Shown in pieces: positions 33,301-43,200 of a stretch of DNA of 64,000 nt. The notes under the pieces are model-generated. The model saw only the letters and a program-made list of their open reading frames with translations, was not told where the DNA came from and ran no database searches. A program made the position numbers and the translations under genes. Every line of letters starts with the position of its first letter. The stretch's first letter is position 1. Source of the stretch: Diphasiastrum complanatum (taxonomy: Eukaryota; Streptophyta; Lycopodiopsida; Lycopodiales; Lycopodiaceae); NCBI GenBank assembly GCA_029204225.1, contig CM055092.1:67459923-67523922 (forward strand), read 5' to 3'.

Positions 33301-33720
33301 TGAGCGCCTTGTTTGAGTTCAGATTCCAATACTGTAAAAACAAAAAGTGATAAAAAAGATGAGCCTGACACTGCTAAGTTATTAAAATTGTGTAATTATT
33401 ACTTTTCAAAAAAAAATTCAAGACCCCTTTTCTTGAGTCAGTCTTTTCGTGTTTCCATTAGTAATTTTCAAATCTTCATATCTTTTCCGTTTGAGTTCGA
33501 AATTCGACACTGTAAAAAGCAAATTGCTCGTAGTGACAAATTGAACACAACTGCTACTTCATTTTAATTTGTTACACTTTCCATTCACAGCCACTTTATT
33601 TTTCGAGGACTCAGAATTTTAAAGTGGGTGGAGAAGAGCAATTTTACCAACTTGTAAAATACCATTCTGAATAAATTTCAAACGGTGAATTCATAGTCCA
33701 CAAGTCTTCACTAGTCATTA
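33301..33720 (+). other. Leader of the non-autonomous gypsy element, with direct repeat
   Basis: Non-coding sequence before the gag ATG at 33721. A diverged direct repeat of about 40 bp is visible: GTTTGAGTTCAGATTCCAATACTG at about 33311 and GTTTGAGTTCGAAATTCGACACTG at about 33489, each followed by TAAAAA and A-rich sequence. No primer site was recognised. Confidence 0.5.
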
Positions 33721-34380
33721 ATGATGGACAGTTATAGTCAAAACATTCAATTTCCATCTATTGATAAAATGCAATCTGAAATCGTACGTTACAGCTTTGT
33801 ATTTGACGGACAACCAAGTTCAATCAGCATTGATGATTGGTTGACTAAATTAGAAGCTTATTTTCGTCATCGCCATTATTCTACAGAAGATAAAATCTAT
33901 TTTGCTTCAATGTGCTTTCAAGGACAAGTGCAAGCATGGTGGGATACTCAAGCACATTTGAGCACAAAGCTTTGGAGTCAATTCAAAATTGCTTTCATTG
34001 ATAGTATTACCAGGTTTTATGAGAAATTATTCGAATCTCTCAAACAAACTGGTCCTGTACAACAATTTAATCAACAATTCTTGGCATTGGTTCAAAAGAC
34101 AAAATTTGAGTATAGAAAATGTTTGAACTACTATGTGGGTTTCCTTCAAATGCCTATAAAGAATGTGCTTCAACCAACTCTTTCCAGATCCATTTATGCC
34201 TCTAGTTTTATGGAGTTGCACAATATGATGGATCGTGCACTTGCTTTGGAGCACTTATCTCAAATCATATCAATGAATGGTGGAAAGTCACTGCTCAACG
34301 AAAACCTTATTATTACAACCAACGACTGTCTGAATACGTTAGTCCTACCTTTGATGGTAGCATCCGCCCCATTAATGTAG
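33721..34380 (+). pseudogene. Gypsy gag, first capsid domain
   Basis: A 219-codon open frame starting at the first ATG after the leader. Residues 25-130 form a retrotransposon gag (capsid) domain: FDGQPSSISIDDWLTKLEAYF, then FASMCFQGQVQAWWDT, then QFNQQFLALV. Capsid proteins assemble the cytoplasmic particle. The frame ends where the sequence shifts into a second, homologous capsid domain. There is no zinc knuckle. It belongs to an element whose 3' end matches the chromovirus at 26750-30259. Confidence 0.8.
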
Positions 34381-35004
34381 ACAATTGGCTAAAGGATTTG
34401 GATTATAACTTCTATTATAGTGGAGGTATTGGTGACAATGATATAGTTTTCTTTGCTTCATCGGTTTTCCAAGTACGTGTTCAGTCATGGTGGAACATCG
34501 TTCACGACTTTCTTCCTGAGAACTAATTAACTTTCAAAAGAGTTTGTAGATAGATCTTCAATCGATCTGACTTTATCCAATGGTGTTCTTTGGACCCGAC
34601 AACTATAGTTGCTGAGTACAATAGAGAATTCCAACAAATGGTCCCAGTATTCGATTATGGAGAAGTATATCTTGTACAATGTTATATATATGGCTTACAA
34701 CCTCAATATCGGAGCATTGTAGAAAACTATCTACAAATTACTTCTCTCCAGCCTGGGTTCCGATTAAGGTAAACTATGGAATATGTTTTAAAGTATGAGC
34801 AACAAGAACAAAGGCTTAAGTTGGAAGCTGAAAGGAAAGAAAAACAATCTAGATGGTTTGAGAAAATGAAGATGCGGATCCAAAAAGTGAGTGTATACAA
34901 AAAAGCATCAGTGGATCGACAAACAAAACAGGTACAAGAAAGTGAAAAAACTAAAAATGAAGATGAGCAAAGTGATGATGACGAAGCAGATGAGCGAAGC
35001 AATC
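34349..35004 (+). pseudogene. Gypsy gag, second capsid domain and charged tail
   Basis: In a shifted frame the capsid domain starts again: FDGSIRPINVDNWLKDLDYNF at 34349, then FASSVFQVRVQSWWNI, then AEYNREFQQMV. Spacing and key residues (FDG, WL..L, FAS..FQ..VQ.WW) copy the first domain. Stops occur near 34525, 34550 and 34772. A Lys/Glu-rich coiled-coil-like tail and an acidic region (DEQSDDDEADE) follow to 35004, where a MITE interrupts. The sequences of the two domains are strongly diverged, so the duplication is old and not an assembly artefact. Confidence 0.75.
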
Positions 35005-35008
35005 ATTA

Positions 35009-35377
35009 GAGGAGTTCTAAATCCAAAAAAAGGCCCTTTGTAAAGATTCTTTTTATTATTTTTCTCAAATTTTTCTTACACATGGACCAATCAAAACACT
35101 CAAATTTGAAATCTACGTAACATAACTTTTTGAGTCCACATTTTGATTCCATACTAAAAATGGCATAACTTTTTAGTGGTAAGTCCAAATTTAGCGAAGT
35201 TTAGTGCATTGGAAAGCGCTCAACAAGGGCTTTTCAATGATATGTTACATGACATACTTTTGAGCTACGATTAAAAAGTTATGGCAAGTCAAAAGTATTA
35301 GTGTTATATTATTTTAATAATAAAAAAGGCATCTTACACGAATTCTTAAAGGGTCTTTTTGGAACTCAAAACTCCTC
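35009..35377 (+). mobile_element. MITE with TA target duplication (Stowaway/mariner-like)
   Basis: A 369-bp insertion with terminal inverted repeats GAGGAGTTCTAAATCC... and its near complement ...GGAACTCAAAACTCCTC, flanked by TA on both sides (35007-35008 and 35378-35379). It has no coding capacity and is AT-rich. TA duplications are the hallmark of Tc1/mariner elements and their Stowaway MITEs, although these termini are not the classical CTCCCTCC. It interrupts the acidic tail of the gag at 34349-35004. Confidence 0.8.
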
Positions 35378-35379
35378 TA

Positions 35380-35690
35380 ATGGACAATGAGTCTGATGAG
35401 AAAAGTGATAACAATGAGTCAGATGAGCAAAGCGACGACAAAAGTCAAGTCCCAGATCCGGATACAATTGCAAGCAACAAAAGTCCAATTCATGATTCGG
35501 ATCAAGTTGCAACATAAGATGGTGAAAATCATGATTCAGACAAAAGTCAAAATCCAGATCAGGATGTGAAGATAATTGAACATCCTTTTGAGTTTCATTT
35601 CAAACATTGAAGTCCGGAACTTGACCTACATCAATGCCTTAATCTGGTCAATGAACAAGCAACTGTAGATCGTTAGATTGGGAATATTGT
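35380..35690 (+). pseudogene. Acidic gag linker continued after the MITE
   Basis: Downstream of the MITE one frame continues the acidic, Ser/Asp/Asn-rich composition seen before it (SDEKSDNNESDEQSDDKSQ), with stops near 35517 and 35609 in degenerate sequence. The continuity supports the view that the MITE inserted into a pre-existing coding region. Confidence 0.55.
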
Positions 35691-35691
35691 T

Positions 35692-36669
35692 ATGCTCAAA
35701 GAAAGTCGATCAAGGCATTCACCAAAATTTCAAAATGAGGACTATATGGCACCGATATTCCATGGCTTGGAATTGAGTGGATATTTAAAGGATCCGAACT
35801 GCGAACCAATTCATTTCGATTTGGAAGCTTTTGAAAAAAAAATTATTTTTGACAATGACCTAATGGAGTATGAGGTATTCAGCATGGATACTGGTAGAAA
35901 TGAAGAGATTTCATTAATCCATGGAAATCATACTTGTATCAATATTTTGGATTATTGTTCAATGCCTCATGGATCCACTAGTTAAGAGCTTCAAGTGGCT
36001 TCCGTTGGAGAAACCTATTCCTATGGATTCTCTAGAACTCAATTGCCAATATCTAATTCACGCACTTATCCAAAATGTATGGACATGAATAATGATTGGG
36101 AATATTCTCTCAATCAACCAACACTCTATAGGAAGCTGATTAAGAAATATGCCATCAATTTATATCAGTTTCTTTGGAGAGGTCTACATTGCTCAGTGGA
36201 CTCTAATGTAATCAATCTTCAATTGAGTAATGTCAACAATGATTGTTCATCAATGGTTATTTGGAACAATCAAGACATCAAATCTCTGATTCAACTTTGG
36301 ATTGGGATTGATGCTTCAACAATTTATATTGGCAACTGCAAATTGTATATTTCGAAATGAGAGTCCTTTTTTGAGGTCAATCAAGTCAAATATTTACAAA
36401 CACCTATGAATGAGGTATTGACCAAATTTGAAGAAATATATTTTGGTCAACAGTATGCCCAGAGATATGCTTCATCATACAACAGAGTGTCAATATTCAT
36501 GTCGAGTACCTCATATGGAGCATTTATATATGAACAACAATTCATGACTACCAGTTTCTATGACAAAATTATAACTTTCTTCGTCAAATTAGTCAAACAA
36601 CATGGATTGGCAATTACGACAGAAGAGCCGGATGCAAGACAAAACCAAGAATCCAAGGGAATTGGATAA
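35692..36669 (+). pseudogene. Unrecognised 326-codon frame in place of pol
   Basis: One frame runs 978 bp with only two stops, a TAA at 35983-35985 and a TGA at 36358-36360. The predicted protein (GLELSGYLKDPN ... WEYSLNQPTLYRKLIKKY ... YQFLWRGLHCSV ... YNRVSIFMSSTSYG) is rich in Tyr, Asn and Ile. It resembles no protease, RT, RNase H or integrase known to me. It occupies the position of pol between gag and the polypurine tract, in an element whose 3' end is chromovirus-like. It may be an accessory or captured gene of a non-autonomous family, or heavily diverged pol. Confidence 0.5.
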
Positions 36670-36993
36670 GCATCCAAATTAGTATGATGTCGAGGAAGCA
36701 GACAAAAGAGAATATTGCGGTGACATACTTTGTCCATTACATACAGATTGATTACCAATGTGGTGCTTCATCAACCTCTTCTTTGACCATCAATTTTTCC
36801 TCCATGGGAACAAGGATTACATTCTGAAGCTAGTAAAATGGATTCAATTCGACAGCTTTGGATCTGTAACGAGGCAATAAATTATTATTATTTTGGACGA
36901 CACATTCTTAGTCATGACTACTTAACCATGGCGATCAAGCTGATCACACAAGCGTCTTCATTTTTTAGGACAAAAATGTTTAAGTAGCGGGAG
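36670..36993 (+). other. 3' end of the non-autonomous gypsy element
   Basis: The last part (SSFFRTKMFK, then the purine tract AAGTAGCGGGAG) matches the end of the chromovirus at 29680-29721 (PSFFRTKMFK, AAGTAAGGGGAG). This links the element carrying two capsid domains to that autonomous family. Nothing else is recognised. Confidence 0.7.
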
Positions 36994-37131
36994 TGTCATG
37001 TACTTTTAGTAAATCAGTGCAATAACCATTTTAAGCTTTGTAGGCCCAAAAGGAGCTCTTTTGGGCCTACAAAGCTTACAATGGATATTATATTGCCTTG
37101 AAAAGCACTGATGTACTAAAAGTACATGACA
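36994..37131. repeat. Palindrome of two inverted chromovirus LTR starts
   Basis: The LTR start TGTCATGTACTTTTAG at 36994 runs about 60 bp, then meets its own inverted copy, ending AAAGTACATGACA at 37131. The centre is GAGCTC at 37053-37058 with AAAAG/TTTTG arms. The right half retains about 20 bp missing on the left. The rest of the 538-bp LTR is absent from both halves. Confidence 0.85.
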
Positions 37132-39098
37132 CCTACACTTAAGGTCATGTGGATCAGGACTTCCAAAAAGACATGGCAATTTATGACACGAGCGGGTCTT
37201 TAAGGATCAAGTTTTGCTTTAAATTCTCAATGATTTTCCTTATAGTGCTCAGGGGACCGGCAAACCTTGGTTGTTAGGTGCCCGAGTGCTTGCCTCCAAG
37301 GCCCGTGTGTTTCAACGAGTAACTTGGGCGGGGTGGTCTAAGTGCCAAATTTCACTGTAAATATTGGTTCTTTCTTAACCCGGGAGGTCTGTTTCACCCT
37401 CATCGAGTGTTAAGACGCCTCTGTGTTTCAAGAGGGTCGACCGTGCGTGGGAGGGATTTGGCCCCGATGGCCCCCCCGCGCGTGGGAGGGGTTTGGCCCC
37501 AGTGCCCCCCTGTGGCTGATGCGTGTGCGCAGTGCCCGTAAAGAATCAGGGGGCGTCTGATTTTGCCGGGCGGAGCCAAGGCAGGTCCCGGGCGGGCGGG
37601 CGGGCGGGCGGGCATTCATCACCAGACACCGGGCAGCGTGAGGGCGGCCAACAATCAAGCCATAATACCTCTTTTTGATGTTTTTAGAAATGTGCTGGAT
37701 ATTTGGTTAACGTTTCGGGGATGACCTCGTCCGATCCAAAACTTGCTCTAGTCGTCAAAATCTTTTACTTTGCACACAACGAGCGGGCCCTCCTTGAAAT
37801 AAACCATCTTTGTGTGGGTGAAAGGGAAAAGCCCACCCCCGCTCCCCCCTCCTTTATCTCTCCTTCTTCGTCACGATCCCTGTTCTGGCTCGATCCTTGC
37901 TCATTTGTTGCTGGCTCGCGGGTTTCTCCTCCCACTCACGGCCCTGTCACAGTTCTGCTTGCTGTCCTGGCCCTCGCTCCTCCTCTCTCTGTCTGTCTGC
38001 TGGCTCTTTCTGGCCCTTTCCACACTCCTCCTGGCTCGCTACTGACCTCATCCTCCTTCTCTGACCGCGCTCTACTGGCTGTCTCTCAATCGCTCTTTGC
38101 CAATACTTTGCTCAACAGGTTCAGTTGCTTCATTAACTGGCTTTGCGGTGAAGAATGCATTTGAGAGAGTTATGAGGTGCAGCTATGGAGCCTTTAAGGT
38201 AATCGCAGACAATCAAGCCATAATACCTCTTTCTGATGTTTTTAGACGTGTGCTGATCTTTAGTTGGTTAATAATGCCCTGGAGATGAACTGAGGCAACA
38301 ATAGATCTGCAGGTATTCTAGAGACTAGCCAAGCTTCTTGAAATATAGTGTAGATGAACAATGGAATGTACTCTTTGGAGCTGAGAATGGCTTGCAGGTC
38401 TGATCAGCTAAGAGTTAAGACTCAAAAGGTGGATAAATTGGAATTAATACTCGTGATAAGGGGTATGTGGCCCAGAGAAGTAGTGCTCCATTGCTCTTTC
38501 TCCTTTACCTGGGAGAAAACTCATAAAGCACTGTTCAAATCAACTAATTTCTCTCACACACAATGCATCGTTCATTTACTCCTCCTTTAAAGGATTGCTC
38601 TTCCTATGATCTGATACAGCATGGCTTTTCACAAGACATTGGCTACTTCATAGCCTGGATCACTCACCAACCTGGTAGAACACGGGTCTTTCTCATGATC
38701 ACAAAGCATTGTTACACATCCCCTACACATCAATGGCTCCCACAAGGTAATAGTTCTCACACAACATTGGTAATCTCAATAATTTCTCTAAGGCATGAGA
38801 AGCTCAAAACAAGGCAAAAGTAACTCTTCTCATCCCTTCAGCTCACAGCAGTATAACAATGTCAAAAGAGGTCCTGTCTTCAGTTCAGCAACATAACAAG
38901 ATAATGAGATTGCCTGCTCTCTCTTTCCTATGGCATAACAAGATCATGACTAATGAGCTGGTGTGCAACAACATATCAAAGAAAAAAAAACACAGCCTCA
39001 TGTTCAACAACATAACCATATAATGTGGCTCTTTGAGCAGCATAGCAAGGCAATTAAACACACTCTTTCTCTCAACATTTCTCTTCTTTTTATAGAGG
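37132..39098 (+). repeat. Left arm of a long inverted repeat
   Basis: It begins CCTACACTTAAGG and is repeated in inverted orientation at 45425-47593. The match has an outer block (37132-37443 versus 47283-47593) and an inner block (37709-39098 versus 45425-46811), separated by non-matching DNA. The inner blocks are nearly identical; for example the translated stretch at 38563-38823 differs at one residue. A TATA-like CTATAAAAAG lies on the minus strand at the inner edge, near 39090. The GC-rich open frame at 37703-38164 is probably not a protein gene. Element type unknown. Confidence 0.85.
37444..37708 (+). repeat. GC-rich island with GGGC tandem repeat
   Basis: A strikingly GC-rich block inside an AT-rich window, present only in the left arm. 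It has two copies of a CGTGGGAGGGrTTTGGCCCC word (about 37445 and 37480) and a GGGC tetranucleotide tract at 37589-37613. Its last part (37652-37710) is a copy of 38210-38271. Confidence 0.8.
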
Positions 39099-39249
39099 GT
39101 GATGAGGGGCAGGCCTTCAACATGCCAAATTTTCATTTTTCAGTCCCTTTTCCTCCCTTCACCATGTGTTTCATGCAACTCCCATCACATCACAGAAAAG
39201 GTGCCTTTCATCATGCCTATCTTTTCACGTTTTACCACTTCCATAGTTT

Positions 39250-40206
39250 TGTTGACATGTGGCAATGATTTGATTTTGCTCATGGATTTTATTGAATATT
39301 ATAAAATGTGAGCCACTAGTGCCTTGACACCTCAGAGGCTACTTCCCATGTGCCTATTGCTGAAAGGTTTTGAAGGGCTATCAAGCAATCATTCCAATAC
39401 TTAACCACTAGTGACAAAATTTCCAGAATTCACACGTGTGGGGAATGTCCACAAGTATGATTGATCTTAATTAAGCCTTGTGATTAGCACAGTAACCTGA
39501 TTCTAGATTGTTTAGCAAGATCTAGTTCAGAAGAAATGGCTTAACCACAATCTAGCATGCTAAGCATCAGAATATCATAGCAATGAATCAAAGAATGAAC
39601 AAAAGTACAAGATTTCAGTGTATTAGCATTAGTTTCAACACGAGTTAGAGAGAGAAAGTTAGAGAGATAACAAGCAAAATAGTTTAGATCCAAAATGGCA
39701 TGAGGTAGCTACAAAACTTTGGTTCTTCATCATTGATTGTGAGGAGAGCTACACATATTTATAGAGTTTGAGATAGCTCGAGGTAGAACCACATCTATCC
39801 ATTCCAAAATGACAACTAAAGTGACATCTAGAGTCTATGTGACATTTGTCACTTGCCATGCATGAAATTCTACCAACTTTTTACAAGTGTACTGGTTCTA
39901 ACTAACAAAGTACAAATCATCATGCATGTGTCCATTGTACTTTGTGCATGCCTTGCATGTCACTATGGATCACTTACAATTAATGCATGTGAATTGCCAC
40001 GAGTTTCTACAAGCATGAATTTGCCAATTCTATGTCTACAAACTATATGCAAGTTGTATTCTTCAAACTAGACATTACATAACCATGTAGCTCGAGTTTT
40101 ATATAGGCCAAACTTGGCATTTTGCTTTTATGAGCTACATACTTGCATGGTACAACATTTGTAGCAAGCCAAGAAATCAATATGATTTGTTTTTCCAATT
40201 TTAACA
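39250..40206 (-). repeat. 3' LTR of the minus-strand copia
   Basis: On the minus strand it starts TGTTAAAATTGG at 40206, directly after the polypurine tract. A TCTATAAATATG TATA box lies at about 39752-39766, and the palindrome CACACGTGTG shared with other copia LTRs of this window near 39432. The end at 39250 (ACATGTCAACA) is chosen because it gives matching TGTT/AACA termini and is tentative. No 5' partner LTR was found. Confidence 0.65.
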
Positions 40207-40220
40207 CTCCTCCTAAAAAT
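40207..40220 (-). other. Polypurine tract of the copia element
   Basis: The minus strand reads ATTTTTAGGAGGAG immediately before the LTR start TGTTAAAATT. This is the expected primer for plus-strand DNA synthesis in an LTR retrotransposon. Confidence 0.8.
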
Positions 40221-40221
40221 A

Positions 40222-43200
40222 ATCTATATCGATTTGAACATGGATCTTGGTATAACTCCAAGATTGGCTCTATGCTTGATGAAGGAACTTTTGCTCAAAG
40301 GTTTGGTGAGCATATCCGCAATTCAAGATGATGTGTCAATGTGCTCCAAATTGATTTCCCCTCCAATGAGCTTCTCTCTCACGAAGTGATGTGCAACTTC
40401 GATATGCTTGCTCCTTGCATGGAATATCGAATTGTTGGCAAGGGCTTGGGCTGAAATGTTGTCACACATTATCATAGGTAGATCCTCTTCCAAGATTATC
40501 TTTCGTTCCACTAGTAACCTCTTGATCCAAAGCACTTCCTTTGTTGTTGTAGTGAGTGCCTTGTACTCAGCTTCACATGATGAGAGTGATACAGTATCTT
40601 GCTTTTTGGAAAGCCAAGATATCAAGTTTCCTCCAAGATATATGACATAAGCAATTGTAGATTTTTTATCTGCTCTATCACTTGCAAAATCCAAGTCAGA
40701 ATAACCAATAATAGAAAGATCTTCACTTTTATACAATAAACCAAAATCAAAAGTTGAAGATATATATATCTAAGCACTCTCTTGGCCATTTTCCAATGAT
40801 AGATAGTAGGATTTTGCATAGCCTGGCTCAACTTATGAACACTAAAGCTTATGTCAGGTCTAGTTATTGTGAGCCAAATTAAGGAGCCTATAAGACTTCT
40901 AAAAAGTGTGATGTCCACGAAGGATCTCTCATCACCTTTGTTAGAATCCTTTACATTTTGCTCCATAGGTGTTTCTATACTCTTACAATTCAACATATTA
41001 AACTTCTATAACATTGAAAGAGCATACTTGGATTGACATACAAAAGCTTTATCTTAAAGAAAATCAATCTCTAATCCTAGAATATAGTGAATTTTTCCAA
41101 GATCTTGCATCTTGAACTCTTTTTCAAGTGCAATCTTGGTTTCCTCAACTAACTTGATACTACTTCCTATCAGAATGATATCATCAACATAAATAAGAAG
41201 AATGACAATATCTTTATCAAAAAACTTGACATATAAGGAAGGATCATAGTTACTAAGATTAAATTCTAGTGACTCAAGAAAGGTGTTAAGTCGAGAATAC
41301 CATGACCTTGGAGCTTGCTTCAATCCATATAAACTTTTGAAGAGCAAGGAAACTTTTTCTTTATCATGGATGAACCCAATAGGCTGATCCATATAAATCT
41401 CTTCTTCTAGATACCCATTTAGAAATGCATTAGAGACATCTAGTTGAAGAACTTGCCAATCGAAAAAACAAGCAAGAGAAATTATGATTCTAATTGATAC
41501 CATCTTTGCAACTGGGGCAAAGTTCTCCTCATAATCAAGTCCATAAACTTGAGCAAAACCTTTAGCACAAAGCCTAGCCTTGTACTTGCTGATTGTGCCA
41601 TCTTGATTATACTTGACTCGAAAAACCCACTTGCAACCAATGATGTGCTTGTTGGATGGAAGATCCACTAGCTCCCATGTCTTATTGGCCATCAAAGCTT
41701 CATATTCTTCCTTCATGACAAGGTACCATTCCTTCGAGTTGAGTGCATCATATACATCCTTCGGCTCCTCATGAGAAATAAAAATAGGCATAATTAGTGG
41801 AGTTGATGTCCACTTGCTTGCCTCTATCTTCATAGGTAAGCCTTCTAGGCTCGAATCTTTCTCTTTGAAATATCCTTGGTGAAAAGATTCGAGGTGACTC
41901 CTCCTCAATTCTCGGCCCCATCTCTCCATGATAATCTTCAAGGGTGATGATTGAAGTATATTTGTGAAAATCTTTGAACTCGGCCTCCTCAAGAATGTAT
42001 TTTTGATCTTCATGGAATATAACATCCCTACTCTCGATTGAAGTTGAGGTAGAGGGAACATAGATTCTATAAGCTTTCTTGTTGGATGCATATCCAACCA
42101 TGATCCCTATAATAGAATTAGGATCATGTCTTTTCCTTGTTTCCAAGGGCATATTAACAAAGCAAGCACAACCAAAAACTCTAAGGTGATCTACCTTAGG
42201 TTTCTTCTTAAACAAGACTTCAAAAGATGATTTTCCAGCAAGTGCATTGTGAGGTAATCTATTGCACAAATAGTTTGCACAATTTATAGCTTCACCCCAA
42301 TAATCAATAGGCAAAGATGCTGCTACTCGAATTGCTTTAGCACATTCACATAAAGATTTGTTTTTCCTCTCAACTACTCCATTTTGAGATGGAGAATAAG
42401 CACAAGAAAACTCTCTCTTTATTCCTTCACCTTCACAGTACTCATGAAACTTGTTGGAGATGTATTCACCTCCTCCATCACATCTTAAAGCTTTAACTTT
42501 AAAAGAAAACTGTTTCTCAACATAAGCTTTGAAGATTATGAAGTGATCAAAAACCATTGCCTTTGAAGAAAGTAGATACATCCAGGTATATCTAGTAAAG
42601 TCATCAATAAAGGTGACAAAACATGTTGCACCACCAATACTTTTAGAAGAGAAAAAATGTACATCTGAGTGTATAAGCTCCAAAGGATGAGTAGTCTTTA
42701 TAAAAAATTTCTGATATGGCTTTCTGTGTGACTTTGCAATGGCACAAGCCTCACAAGGCTTGAAATCTTTAGAAAGAGATTTTGGAAGACCAATAGCCTT
42801 CATCTTCTTAACCATAGAAGACATAGATTTGAAGTTAGGATGACCCAACCTTCCATGCCACAGCTCCTCCTTAGATAACAAAGCAACTTCACAAAGATTT
42901 GTATTCTCATAAGAATTCAACTTAAAAATTCCACCACATCTAGATCCATCAGCAAGGATCTCATCTTTTCTTCCGATAAAACAAGTATTGGAGTTGAACT
43001 TTACATCACAACCATTATCAAGCAACTTTTCCACACTAATTAAGTTCTTTGTGAGTTTTGGAATGAAAAGAACATTAGAAAGTGCAAGAACTTTTGAAAA
43101 AGCAAATTTCAATGGAATGTTGCCAATTCCTTCTATTGGGCACTCATGATCATTAGTTGTGTAAATAAATCTCTTGAGTCCTTTGAAAGGTAATATTGAG

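Noticed and set aside
35692-36669. Reading the unknown frame as an envelope-like gene
   Set aside because: Its position after gag and before the LTR would allow it, but no signal peptide, membrane anchor or cleavage motif is visible, so no such function is claimed.
37703-38164. A 153-codon frame in the left inverted arm, with a 143-codon twin in the right arm
   Set aside because: It is shared because the arms are nearly identical DNA. The sequence is CT-rich, low in complexity and lacks any domain, so it looks like a leader or promoter region rather than a protein.
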